Assembly: GCF_003258355.1 (NCBI RefSeq)
Contig: NZ_QKPO01000016.1
Location: 1-64,000, forward strand
Source of the DNA: Confluentibacter sediminis
GTDB taxonomy: Bacteria > Bacteroidota > Bacteroidia > Flavobacteriales > Flavobacteriaceae
DNA: 64,000 nt
Direction of reading: 5' to 3'
Shown: positions 1-8,228 of the stretch, piece by piece
Layout of the letters: each line of letters opens with the position of its first letter
How positions within the stretch are numbered: the first letter of the stretch is position 1
Notes under the pieces: model-generated
Told to the model about the DNA's origin: nothing
Seen by the model: only the letters and a program-made list of their open reading frames with translations
The model's database searches: none
Made by a program: the position numbers and the translations under genes

Positions 1-61
1 TTCACCGATTTGCACACCTTTTATATGATTTTAATTGGTTTCATTTGAAACCCTTAAAAAC

Positions 62-98
62 AAAAAAACACTGATAATCATACGATTAACAGTGTTTT
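62..98 (-). terminator. Terminator of the tRNA-Ser/tRNA-Pro unit
   Basis: On the minus strand AAAACACTG pairs with CAGTGTTTT around a 16-base loop that can itself form a small AATC/GATT pairing. A T-rich run follows. It lies 24 bases past the 3' end of tRNA-Pro, so it plausibly ends the tandem tRNA transcript. Confidence 0.6.
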
Positions 99-121
99 AA
101 TACTTCCTATTTCTAGGTTCG

Positions 122-196
122 TCGGGGTGGCAGGATTCGAACCTGCGACCTCCTGCTCCCAAAGCAGGCGCGATAACCGGGCTACGCTACACCCCG
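122..196 (-). tRNA. tRNA-Pro (anticodon TGG)
   Basis: Read on the minus strand the cloverleaf is complete: acceptor arms CGGGGTG and CACCCCG, an anticodon arm CCTGC-TTTGGGA-GCAGG presenting TGG, and a T arm with GGTTCGAATCC. The discriminator base is A and no CCA is encoded. It is the second gene of a tRNA-Ser/tRNA-Pro pair separated by about 22 bases and probably processed from one transcript. Confidence 0.95.
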
Positions 197-218
197 AAAA
201 TGATTATCTTCTTTTTTG

Positions 219-302
219 CGGAGAGACAGGGACTCGAACCCTGGCGACACTTACGCGTCGACAGATTAGCAATCTGCTCCATTACCACTCTGGCACCTCT
301 CC
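219..302 (-). tRNA. tRNA-Ser (anticodon GCT)
   Basis: The minus strand starts GGAGAGG, which pairs with TCTCTCC at the 3' end. The anticodon arm carries GCT, the Ser AGC/AGU reader. A variable arm (GTCGACGCGTAAGTGTCGC region) of the length typical for class II tRNAs and a GGTTCGAGTCC T arm complete the fold. The discriminator is G, as expected for serine. It is the leading gene of the pair with tRNA-Pro. Confidence 0.95.
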
Positions 303-394
303 TAATATAAAAGAACTTCTGCAATAAAATTGCGGTTGCAAATGTAACGCATCATCTTTTACAACGCAACTATTTTTATTCTTTTTTTATACAT

Positions 395-2443
395 CTATTC
401 TGGATATTCAATTCGCAAATGATAAATGTTTGCTAACTTGTGCTTTAGCACTTTTTTTATAGATTCAATTTCTTTAAAAGTAATGTTTGCGTTCAAAAAT
501 TGATCGTCTTCAATTTGTTTATTAATAATGCTTTCAACAAAACTATCAATTTTAATGGATGTTGGATTCTTTAAACTTTTTGAAGCCGCTTCTACACTAT
601 CACACATCATTAGTATAGCTGTTTCTTTACTAAATGGTTTTGGTCCTGGATAACAAAAATCTGCTCTCTCTGCATGGTCGTTTATCTCTTTTTCTTTCAT
701 ATAAAAATAATAAACAACACTAGTACCATGATGGGTTCTTATAAAATCCATAACCCTATCTGGAAGATTATACTTTCTGGCTATTTCTATACCATTTATA
801 ATATGATCGACTATCATTTGGGCACTTTCTTTTGGAGACAACTCATCATGTGGGTTAATCCCTGTAGTTTGATTTTCAGTAAAATATGTTGGATTTTTCA
901 TCTTACCTATATCATGGTACAATGCACCTACCCTAACCAACATGGCATTAGCTCCTATTTCACTAGCCGATGCTTCAGCCAAATTCGCAACACTTAAAGA
1001 ATGATGGAAGGTCCCAGGAGCAACATTTGATAATTCTTTCAATAATTTTGAATTAGTATCAGACAATTCTAAAAGTGAAACATCTGAAACCAAACCAAAT
1101 ATTTTTTCATAAGCGTAAATGAGTGGTTGCACAAACAATGTAGCTAGTCCACATAAAATAAACCAAATAAATGTTTCCCAATTAATCGTTTCCACACTGC
1201 CTTCATGGATTACAAAAAAGGCAAAGTAGGCAATGATATAAATAAGTGTTATCTGTGCTACCGAAATAAATAAATTAGCACGCTTATATAATTCAGAAAC
1301 CGTTAAAATAGTTACAATACCGGCAATAATTTGAAGAAACATATACTCATAACTATTGGGAACAATAGACCCTAATAGTAAAACTGTAATAACATGGGCA
1401 AACATACCCAATCTAGCATCAAAAAAAGCCTTGAAAACTAAGGGTAAAATACAAATAGGTACAACGTAAATATATTTAGAATTATAATTAACAACCATTG
1501 TGGTGAGCAATACCATTAAAAATATATTGAAAAAGATGAAGGTAACTTTTGTATTGTTTTCAAATATATCCAGTCTGTATTTTCTTAAAAACAAGAGCAA
1601 CATTAAAAGTGCCAGCGAAACTAATAATGTGTAAGCAAATAGAATCCAGTTATAGTTGGATTTGGTCCATACTTGCGATTCGAACTCTGACTTTAAAGAT
1701 TTTAGTATTTGGTATTTATCTCCTTCTATAACTTCTCCTTTGGAAATAATTAAAGTTTCTTTTTCTATACTACCTCTTGAATACGATATTTTATCAAGGT
1801 CATCTTTCAATGCTTTATCAGTGAAAGATTCATTAAAAGTTAAATTTGGTTCAACAAGATCAAAAAACAATGACACAAATACTGTTTTATAGGCATCTAA
1901 ATTATGTTCTGAAAGTATTTTGCTTATAACAGATTTTACTTCGTCTTGCGTAATTAAATTTGAAAACTGTGTATTGTGCTTTTTAACCTGACCTTCTAGA
2001 ATAACAGTAACTCTATCATCAGGGAAATTATAATTTTCATTTAAAATTCCAAAATGATATAATTCTTTAATAATTTCATTTCCTGCATTATATAAACTTT
2101 TTAACTTCGATTTTGATAAAGAATCTGAAATCGTTTTTTTAAATTCTACCTCAAATAAATCAACTACTTTCTTTTCAATAGCGGGATCTTCATTAAAATA
2201 AACAATGGAATGATCGATGATATTTTGCTTTTCAGTAGCTATTTCTTCATCGGATTTTTTAACAGCAAAATTGAATGGTGCATATAAATTTTCTGATTGC
2301 CACGGTTTTCCTTTTTCAAAATTATATTTAAATTTTCCACTTTTCGGAAAGAAATAAACAATTAAAAACGTAGTACATATAAATAATAATGCTTTGTAAA
2401 TTAAAGAATGATTTCTGTATAATTTATTTATGAAGTCTTGCAT
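395..2443 (-). CDS. PgpH/YqfF-like 7TM-HD membrane phosphohydrolase
   Basis: A 682-residue membrane protein. One N-terminal membrane segment (about 15-32) is followed by a roughly 230-residue extracytoplasmic region, a block of about seven hydrophobic helices (265-460), and a cytoplasmic HD domain (470-682). HD-motif residues are visible: the histidine pair in HHSLSVANLAE, the HD pair in YHDIGKMKNP near 509, and a later RTHHG. This order is that of the 7TM-7TMR-HD family. Its characterised member PgpH in Listeria hydrolyses cyclic di-AMP; that substrate is an inference here. It stands alone on the minus strand next to the tRNA pair, divergent from the thiolase gene. Confidence 0.88.
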   Translation of the reverse strand: MQDFINKLYRNHSLIYKALLFICTTFLIVYFFPKSGKFKYNFEKGKPWQSENLYAPFNFAVKKSDEEIATEKQNIIDHSIVYFNEDPAIEKKVVDLFEVEFKKTISDSLSKSKLKSLYNAGNEIIKELYHFGILNENYNFPDDRVTVILEGQVKKHNTQFSNLITQDEVKSVISKILSEHNLDAYKTVFVSLFFDLVEPNLTFNESFTDKALKDDLDKISYSRGSIEKETLIISKGEVIEGDKYQILKSLKSEFESQVWTKSNYNWILFAYTLLVSLALLMLLLFLRKYRLDIFENNTKVTFIFFNIFLMVLLTTMVVNYNSKYIYVVPICILPLVFKAFFDARLGMFAHVITVLLLGSIVPNSYEYMFLQIIAGIVTILTVSELYKRANLFISVAQITLIYIIAYFAFFVIHEGSVETINWETFIWFILCGLATLFVQPLIYAYEKIFGLVSDVSLLELSDTNSKLLKELSNVAPGTFHHSLSVANLAEASASEIGANAMLVRVGALYHDIGKMKNPTYFTENQTTGINPHDELSPKESAQMIVDHIINGIEIARKYNLPDRVMDFIRTHHGTSVVYYFYMKEKEINDHAERADFCYPGPKPFSKETAILMMCDSVEAASKSLKNPTSIKIDSFVESIINKQIEDDQFLNANITFKEIESIKKVLKHKLANIYHLRIEYPE

Positions 2444-2648
2444 TATAATTGTTAAGGTTTTTGTCTGTCACATATGACTTTATAATTGTCACACAGAATT
2501 CGCATAGCAAACATATAGCTTTTATAATTAAGCTCATTTCAAATGTAATAAATTCTAAGGCTTCTTTTAACTTTTATAATAGAGTAATCCATCTTATTTC
2601 TACTAAAAAATGATTAATTTCGTACTTGATAAGCTAAAAATTTGAATA

Positions 2649-3824
2649 ATGATTAAAGATGTGGTTATTGTATCCGCTGTCAGAACACCAATTGGTAGTT
2701 TTATGGGGGCTTTATCGACTATTCCCGCTACGCAACTGGGCGCTATTGCTATAAAGGGAGCTTTAAATAAAATAAATTTAAAGCCAGAATTAATTGACGA
2801 AGTTTTAATGGGCAATGTGGTTCAGGCGGGCAATGGACAAGCTCCTGCTAGGCAAGCTGCTATACATGCTGGTATCCCAAATACAGTACCTTGCACTACT
2901 GTAAATAAAGTATGTGCTTCTGGCATGAAAGCCGTGATGCAAGCTGCACAAAGCATCGCCATAGGAGATAATAATATTGTTGTTGCAGGAGGCATGGAAA
3001 ACATGAGTTTAATTCCACATTATTTATACGCTAGGACAGGCACCAAATTTGGACCGACATCTTTAATTGATGGCATGCAAAAAGACGGTTTGGTTGATGC
3101 CTACGACCAAAATGCCATGGGCGTTTGTGCAGATGCTTGCGCTATAAAATATGGATTTTCTCGGGAAGACCAAGATGCTTATGCCATACAATCTTATAAG
3201 CGATCTACTGACGCCTGGGAAGCAGGAAAATTTGATAATGAAATTGTGCACGTTGAAGTGCCTCAACGCCGAGGCGAACCTATAATTGTAAGCCAAGATG
3301 AAGAATTTACTAATGTTAGTTTAGATAAAATTCCATTATTACGCCCTGCATTTTCAAAAGATGGAACGGTTACAGCTGCCAATGCTTCAACAATAAATGA
3401 CGGTGCTGGCGCCATGATTTTAATGAGTAAAGACAAAGCTAATGAGTTGGGTATTAAAATTTTAGCAACCATAAAAGGCTATACAGATGCTGCACATGAG
3501 CCAGAATGGTTTACAACGGCTCCCGCAAAAGCACTACCAAAAGCTTTAGATAAAGCTGGAATTACGATAAACGATGTAGATTTTTTTGAATTTAATGAAG
3601 CGTTTTCTGTAGTGGGTTTAGCCAACATGAAACTTTTAGGTCTTAACGATAAAAATGTTAATGTCAATGGTGGTGCTGTATCGTTAGGCCACCCGTTGGG
3701 ATGTTCTGGGGTTAGAATTTTAATTACTTTACTAAATATATTAGAGCAAAATAATGCAAAAATTGGAGCTGCAGCGATTTGTAATGGTGGCGGTGGTGCT
3801 TCTGCTGTTATTATTGAGCGTTAA
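2649..3824 (+). CDS. Acetyl-CoA C-acetyltransferase (thiolase)
   Basis: A 391-residue thiolase of normal length. The nucleophilic cysteine lies in NKVCASGMKA (about residue 88). The C-terminal half has FNEAFSVV, the histidine of SLGHPLGCSG (about 348) and the second cysteine in CNGGGGASA (about 378), so the catalytic set is complete. The family condenses two acetyl-CoA to acetoacetyl-CoA or runs thiolysis in fatty-acid and ketone-body metabolism. Physiological direction and chain-length preference cannot be read here. The ATG follows an AT-rich leader. No other beta-oxidation genes adjoin it; the next gene downstream is an NlpC/P60 hydrolase. Confidence 0.9.
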   Translation: MIKDVVIVSAVRTPIGSFMGALSTIPATQLGAIAIKGALNKINLKPELIDEVLMGNVVQAGNGQAPARQAAIHAGIPNTVPCTTVNKVCASGMKAVMQAAQSIAIGDNNIVVAGGMENMSLIPHYLYARTGTKFGPTSLIDGMQKDGLVDAYDQNAMGVCADACAIKYGFSREDQDAYAIQSYKRSTDAWEAGKFDNEIVHVEVPQRRGEPIIVSQDEEFTNVSLDKIPLLRPAFSKDGTVTAANASTINDGAGAMILMSKDKANELGIKILATIKGYTDAAHEPEWFTTAPAKALPKALDKAGITINDVDFFEFNEAFSVVGLANMKLLGLNDKNVNVNGGAVSLGHPLGCSGVRILITLLNILEQNNAKIGAAAICNGGGGASAVIIER

Positions 3825-3942
3825 TAATTTCTTTTTAATGATATACTTTTTAACACAATCTATGCTTTTTTCAAAATTAAATTTTCAAATTGCGCTGTCG
3901 TATCTAATAATCAATAATAAAATAGTTAATCGATATTAGTAA

Positions 3943-4692
3943 ATGCAATACGGAGTTTGTAATTTAAGTGTAGTACCTTTAAGATTAGAACCTACAGATA
4001 AAAGCGAATTGGTTTCTCAATTGTTATATGGTGATTTTTTTAAGGTTTTGGAGCAACGTAAATTCTGGAGCAAAATTAGAGTTGCCTTTGATAATTATGA
4101 AGGTTGGATAGATAATAAACAATATAAAGATATTGATGAAAGTCAGTATACGTTTCTAAATACATCTGAACCCAAATTATCTATTGATTTGGTTGAATTC
4201 ATTCAAGACGAAAATCATCAATTACATCCTATTTTACTAGGATCTTCATTAAATGGTTTATCTATTTTAAACCATAGCCATGATGGCAATACAATTGATG
4301 GTATTCTTTCAAAAAACAATTTAATTGAAACGGCCTTTTTATATTTAAATAGTCCGTATTTATGGGGTGGAAAAACACCTTTCGGGATAGATTGTTCTGG
4401 TTTTACACAAATGGTATACAAACTCAATGGCTACAAACTTTTACGAGATGCTTCTCAACAAGCGACACAAGGTGAAGCCTTAAGTTTTATTGAAGAAAGC
4501 GAACCTGGTGATTTAGCTTTTTTTGACAATAATGACGGTTTAATTGTTCATGTAGGCATTATTATGAATGACAATTACATCATCCATGCTCATGGTAAAG
4601 TAAGAATAGATCGCTTAGACCATTATGGCATTTATAATGTTGACAAAAAAGAACATACCCATAAATTAAGAGTTATTAAAAAGATTATTTAA
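3943..4692 (+). CDS. NlpC/P60 family cysteine hydrolase with N-terminal SH3-like domain
   Basis: A 249-residue protein. Residues 1-70 look like a bacterial SH3 domain (LYGDFFKVLEQRKFWSKIRV, then EGWID). Residues 120-249 form the NlpC/P60 domain, with the catalytic cysteine in GIDCSGFTQ (about 151), a histidine in VHVGIIM (about 203) and a further histidine in IIHAHG. The family cleaves peptide stems of murein, often D-glutamyl-mesoDAP bonds. No clear signal peptide is visible, so a cytoplasmic muropeptide-recycling role is possible. It ends 6 bases before the convergent Nudix gene. Confidence 0.88.
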   Translation: MQYGVCNLSVVPLRLEPTDKSELVSQLLYGDFFKVLEQRKFWSKIRVAFDNYEGWIDNKQYKDIDESQYTFLNTSEPKLSIDLVEFIQDENHQLHPILLGSSLNGLSILNHSHDGNTIDGILSKNNLIETAFLYLNSPYLWGGKTPFGIDCSGFTQMVYKLNGYKLLRDASQQATQGEALSFIEESEPGDLAFFDNNDGLIVHVGIIMNDNYIIHAHGKVRIDRLDHYGIYNVDKKEHTHKLRVIKKII

Positions 4693-4698
4693 TTAATC

Positions 4699-5283
4699 TT
4701 ATTCTAAAAGTTTGTGAAGCTGTGCATATTGTAATAAAACAATGGTTCTTGTATCAAATATCTCACCATGGTTTAGCATATCAATGGCTTTTTTAAAAGG
4801 CATTTCAAGCACTTCAATATCTTCATGCTCACTATCTAAACCTCCTCCTTCACTGACTTTCATAGCATCTGTATATTCACCAACAAAAAAATACATTTTT
4901 TCAGTCATAACACCAGGAGAACTGTAGGCTTCAAATACTTTTTTAACTTCTTTTATTCTATAGCCAACTTCTTCTTCAGTTTCTCTGATTATACATGCCT
5001 CTGGGTCATCTTTATCTAGCATACCGGCACAAACTTCAATGAGCATACCATCCTCATTATCATTCATATAAGTTGGCATTCTAAATTGCTTAATCAATAT
5101 AATGGTTTGTTTTTCTTTATTATAAAGTAAAATACCTGCACCATCGCCTCTGTTATATACTTCTCTAGCTTGAGTTACCCACTTACCATTGCGTAGTTTA
5201 TAATCGAAAGTTATTTTTTTTAAGATATAATAATTGTCGGAAAGTAATTTGCTTACTATATTTTTAATTCGTTTTGTAATCAT
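4699..5283 (-). CDS. nudK: Nudix hydrolase, NudK-like (GDP-mannose pyrophosphatase type)
   Basis: A 194-residue protein. The Nudix box spans about 87-109: GMLDKDDP, then REtEEEVGY with the metal-binding REXXEE glutamates intact. Length and the N-terminal RNGKWVTQAREVYNRGDGAGIL region resemble NudK and ADP-sugar pyrophosphatases, which hydrolyse nucleotide sugars to a sugar phosphate and a nucleoside monophosphate. The exact substrate is an inference. It is a single minus-strand gene between the convergent NlpC/P60 gene and the divergent small membrane protein gene. Confidence 0.82.
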   Translation of the reverse strand: MITKRIKNIVSKLLSDNYYILKKITFDYKLRNGKWVTQAREVYNRGDGAGILLYNKEKQTIILIKQFRMPTYMNDNEDGMLIEVCAGMLDKDDPEACIIRETEEEVGYRIKEVKKVFEAYSSPGVMTEKMYFFVGEYTDAMKVSEGGGLDSEHEDIEVLEMPFKKAIDMLNHGEIFDTRTIVLLQYAQLHKLLE

Positions 5284-5450
5284 TTAAAATTCCTGCTTTA
5301 GGGCTTTATAATTTTATTAGAATCCATTTATCACAAAAAATAAAAGAATGCTATTTTCCATTTTTAAATTTCGATAAAAATACCAAATCTAAAATTTGTA
5401 GGCTTAAAATCTCTCATTTAAATTCTTCCAACAACATATAAAAAAAGCAT

Positions 5451-5458
5451 TATATTTG
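5451..5458 (+). promoter_or_regulatory. Bacteroidota -7 promoter element for the 77-aa protein gene
   Basis: TATATTTG matches the TAnnTTTG consensus exactly and sits 31 bases before the ATG at 5490, leaving a short leader. No good TTTG -33 box is seen at the usual spacing, so this rests on one element. Confidence 0.4.
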
Positions 5459-5489
5459 ATTAATTATTATTGCAATTAATTTTTAACTC

Positions 5490-5723
5490 ATGCGACATTA
5501 TCACCAAATATCCTTTTTATTAATAGATGACAAGCAAATAGTTACTGTATTATCTATTGTTGTTGTGTTTTTTGCTATTGTATTGATTTTAGGAATTAGA
5601 AAATCATATAAGCTGAAAAAGGAAAATGAACAGCTTGATAAATTAAGTGAAGAATTAGCAAAGCAAGAAGAAAAATATAAAGATTTTACAGAAGGTCATA
5701 TGTATGGCGGAGATGACAAATAA
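5490..5723 (+). CDS. Small single-pass membrane protein with coiled-coil tail
   Basis: A 77-residue protein that I do not recognise by function. Residues 18-36 form one hydrophobic helix (VTVLSIVVVFFAIVLILGI). A charged heptad-like stretch follows (LKKENEQLDKLSEELAKQEEK, roughly 43-64), then a short GHMYGGDDK tail. The ATG is the only candidate start, and a -7 promoter element 31 bases upstream supports it. A strong hairpin terminator starts 12 bases after the stop, so this is a compact one-gene unit. The layout suggests a membrane-anchored oligomeric adaptor, but no function is claimed. Confidence 0.75.
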   Translation: MRHYHQISFLLIDDKQIVTVLSIVVVFFAIVLILGIRKSYKLKKENEQLDKLSEELAKQEEKYKDFTEGHMYGGDDK

Positions 5724-5734
5724 AGCTCTATAAC

Positions 5735-5763
5735 AAAAAAGCCTGCAAAAAGCAGGCTTTTTT
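5735..5763 (+). terminator. Bidirectional hairpin terminator
   Basis: GCCTGC and GCAGGC pair around AAAAA, with six A before and six T after, so it can work on both strands. On plus it ends the 77-aa gene. On minus it lies just past the stop of ettA. Confidence 0.85.
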
Positions 5764-5785
5764 GTTGGTCAAATATAATTTATTT

Positions 5786-7477
5786 CTAACGAACCAATTT
5801 TTTATATTTAATGCGTGTCGGCATCAAATCGCCACCTAAACGTTTCTTTTTATTTTCTTCATATTCAGAAAAACCCCCTTCAAAAAAATACACTTGACTA
5901 TCACCTTCAAATGCCAATATATGGGTGCATATTCTATCTAAAAACCAACGGTCGTGACTAATAACAACTGCACAACCTGCAAAGTTTTCCAATCCTTCTT
6001 CTAAAGCACGTAACGTATTCACATCAAGATCATTAGTAGGCTCGTCTAAAAGCAATACATTCCCTTCTTCCTTAAGTGTCATGGCTAAGTGCAATCGGTT
6101 ACGTTCACCTCCAGAAAGCAATTTTACTTTTTTGTTTTGTTCACCTCCAGAAAAGTTAAACCTACTTAAATAAGCTCTTGAATTGACTTCTTTTCCTCCC
6201 ATTAAAACGAGCTCTTGACCATCACTAAAGTTTTCCCAAATAGATTTTTCAGGATCTATATTAGAATGCTTTTGATCTACATAAGCTAGCTTGGCTGTTT
6301 CCCCTACTTTAAATTCACCTTTATCTGCAACTTCTTCTCCCATAATCATTCTGAAAATGGTCGTTTTACCTGCACCATTCGGACCAATAACACCAACTAT
6401 TCCTGCTTGCGGTAATTTAAAGTTTAAATTTTCGTATAATAATTTATCATCATATGCCTTGCTGACGCCAATAGCTTCAATAACATTAGTACCTAGTCTT
6501 GGACCATTCGGAATATAAATCTCCAGTTTTTCGTCTAACTGTTTTTGGTCTTGGCTTAATAATTTGTCATAATTATTCAAACGTGCTTTTTGCTTGGTTT
6601 GTCTGCCTTTCGCACCTTGTCGAACCCATTCCAACTCACGCTCTAATGTTTTTTGACGCTTGGATGCCGTTTTACTTTCCTGAGCCAATCGTTTTGATTT
6701 TTGGTCTAACCAAGATGAATAATTCCCTTTCCAAGGAATGCCTTCTCCTCTATCTAATTCTAAAATCCAGCCAGCTACATTATCCAAAAAGTATCTATCG
6801 TGGGTCACAGCTATAACGGTTCCTTTGTATTCAGCTAGGTGTTGTTCTAACCAATGTACCGATTCTGCATCTAAATGGTTGGTTGGCTCATCTAACAATA
6901 ATACATCTGGTTGTTGTAATAACAAACGACATAATGCAACTCGACGACGCTCACCACCAGATAAAACACCTATTTTTTTATCACCATCTGGAGTGCGCAA
7001 TGCATCCATTGCTATTTCTAACTTAGTATCCAATTCCCAGGCACCAGCAGCATCAATTTGGTCTTGAAGTTCTGCTTGTCTGTTCATTAGTTTTTCCATT
7101 TTATCTGGGTTGGAATACACTTCTTCCAGACCAAACATATCATTTATTTTATTGTATTCATCAAGGATAGCAACCGTTTCAGCTGCTCCCTCACGAACTA
7201 TTTCCATAACGGTTTTATTGTCATCTAATTTTGGTTCTTGCTCTAAATAACCAACGGTGTAATTAGGAAGAAAGGTGACATCTCCTTGATAATTTTTATC
7301 AATGCCAGCAATAATTTTTAGTAAAGTAGATTTTCCAGAACCATTTAGACCTAAAATCCCAATCTTAGCTCCATAAAAAAAACTTAGATAAATGTTTTTT
7401 AAAACTGGTGTATTAGCACCTTGAAAAGTCTTTGTAAGACCTGTCATTGAAAAGATTACTTTCTTATCGTCACTCAT
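5786..7477 (-). CDS. ettA: Energy-dependent translational throttle protein EttA (ABC-F)
   Basis: A 563-residue protein with two ABC ATPase domains in tandem and no membrane segments. The first Walker A is GLNGSGKST (about 43-51), with the signature LSGGERRRVALCRLLL and Walker B VLLLDEPTNHLD. The second domain has GPNGAGKTT, LLSGGERNRLHLAM and LLLDEPTNDLD. The linker RQGAKGRQTKQKARLNNY and the overall length fit EttA, which binds the ribosomal E site and gates the first peptide bond according to ADP/ATP ratio in E. coli. The gene sits 34 bases downstream of the small CAL67264-type membrane gene on the same strand and may share its transcript. Confidence 0.93.
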   Translation of the reverse strand: MSDDKKVIFSMTGLTKTFQGANTPVLKNIYLSFFYGAKIGILGLNGSGKSTLLKIIAGIDKNYQGDVTFLPNYTVGYLEQEPKLDDNKTVMEIVREGAAETVAILDEYNKINDMFGLEEVYSNPDKMEKLMNRQAELQDQIDAAGAWELDTKLEIAMDALRTPDGDKKIGVLSGGERRRVALCRLLLQQPDVLLLDEPTNHLDAESVHWLEQHLAEYKGTVIAVTHDRYFLDNVAGWILELDRGEGIPWKGNYSSWLDQKSKRLAQESKTASKRQKTLERELEWVRQGAKGRQTKQKARLNNYDKLLSQDQKQLDEKLEIYIPNGPRLGTNVIEAIGVSKAYDDKLLYENLNFKLPQAGIVGVIGPNGAGKTTIFRMIMGEEVADKGEFKVGETAKLAYVDQKHSNIDPEKSIWENFSDGQELVLMGGKEVNSRAYLSRFNFSGGEQNKKVKLLSGGERNRLHLAMTLKEEGNVLLLDEPTNDLDVNTLRALEEGLENFAGCAVVISHDRWFLDRICTHILAFEGDSQVYFFEGGFSEYEENKKKRLGGDLMPTRIKYKKLVR

Positions 7478-7511
7478 ATTTGAATGTTATTTTATTTCGT
7501 TATTAATAGAA

Positions 7512-7694
7512 TTATACTCTGCCTTTTAGAGCATTAAAAACCCATGCAATTGCAAAAAAACCTAACCCTACAGCAGCAAACCCCCAACCCGCAACATCAT
7601 CATACCTAAAAGCTCCCATGCCTATAAGTAATAAACCAACCAAAATCATAATTGTTGTAGCCCAAGCAAGGACTGTATTTTTATTCATTGACAT
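7512..7694 (-). CDS. CAL67264 family small membrane protein
   Basis: A 60-residue protein with two hydrophobic helices (about 8-26 and 34-54) joined by FRYDDVAGWG, ending in LKGRV. The sequence matches what I recall of the CAL67264 family, which is conserved in Flavobacteriia and has no known role. The ATG at 7694 is followed two codons later by a second ATG, so the protein may be two residues shorter. It lies directly upstream of ettA, same strand, 34-base gap, suggesting co-transcription. Confidence 0.8.
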   Translation of the reverse strand: MSMNKNTVLAWATTIMILVGLLLIGMGAFRYDDVAGWGFAAVGLGFFAIAWVFNALKGRV

Positions 7695-7741
7695 AATCAG
7701 ATAATTAAAATTATAAAGAAGTTACAAATATCGTATTTTTA

Positions 7742-7770
7742 AACAAAAAAGCATCCTGTGAGGATGCTTA
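7742..7770 (-). terminator. Terminator downstream of the decayed OmpA gene
   Basis: On the minus strand AAGCATCCT pairs with AGGATGCTT around a 3-base loop (CAC), followed by a T run. It lies 22 bases past the last stop of the OmpA relic, matching the position expected for that gene's terminator. The nine-base arms are identical to those of the pirin terminator at 8190. Confidence 0.75.
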
Positions 7771-7791
7771 ATTATAAGATTTTAAAATTGT

Positions 7792-8143
7792 CTATATTTG
7801 ATGATTAACTATTTTAAATTCAGAGCTTCTATTCTCCCTATGTTTAATTTTAGAACATTTTGTGTTATTGTCGTATTCATTCACTAACTTTTATTCCCCT
7901 AAACCTTTCCTGTAATTCTATTGGTTTCCAAGCCATTTTTGAACACGTAATCAATCGTACTTTTTAATCTTTGCTCAGACAAAGCTATGGTTATAATAGT
8001 GATACCCCTCTAGAATCTGCATGGAAATTAATCTCTAGTTCTAACTTGGAATATTCGTTTATTAAGGATGAAGATGTAATAGATGATGAGTCTAATGAGT
8101 TTATTTCATCCTGAATCTCCGGCTTTTCTTTGTTTCTAGTTTC
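7792..8143 (-). pseudogene. Decayed 3' end of an OmpA-family (peptidoglycan-binding) gene
   Basis: No open frame crosses this stretch, but three minus-strand frames read in order as an OmpA C-terminal domain. Frame one (8143 to 7991) gives LELEINFHADSRG, matching the HTDSRG motif region. Frame two (to 7899) gives ALSEQRLKSTIDYVFKNGLE and NRITGK, matching the LSxxRAxS-DYL-GI-RI-GKGYGE region. Frame three (to 7792) gives GE, a stop, KLVNEYDNN, then HRENRSSEFKIVN, matching the KLVN-NRRSEF tail. Shifts fall at G runs near 8005-8008 and 7896-7899, and one in-frame TAA replaces the serine codon expected in GESKLVN. The 5' part is absent, and no start codon remains. The original protein was probably a longer outer-membrane or periplasmic murein-binding protein. 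Confidence 0.8.
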
Positions 8144-8189
8144 TTATTTTTTCCTTTATATCATTAAAACACACTGTGTGAAACAAAAT

Positions 8190-8219
8190 AAAACAAAAGC
8201 ATCCTGTTTAAGGATGCTT
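8190..8219 (-). terminator. Terminator of the pirin gene
   Basis: On the minus strand AAGCATCCT and AGGATGCTT pair around TAAAC, followed by TTTTGTTTTATT. It begins 10 bases past the pirin stop codon. Arms are identical to those of the terminator at 7742. Confidence 0.8.
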
Positions 8220-8228
8220 ATAAATATT

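Noticed and set aside
1-61. Left window edge, directly downstream of the tRNA-Pro 3' end, a common insertion site for integrative elements
   Set aside because: No integrase frame or tRNA 3'-end duplication can be seen, and only about 60 bases remain before the terminator. There is no evidence for an attachment site.
127-327. Plus-strand 66-codon frame over the tRNA genes
   Set aside because: It is wholly antisense to two well-formed tRNA genes.
7968-8114. Plus-strand 48-codon frame ending ESNEFISS across the relic region
   Set aside because: The minus strand gives a coherent OmpA-domain sequence over the same bases, so this frame is a shadow.
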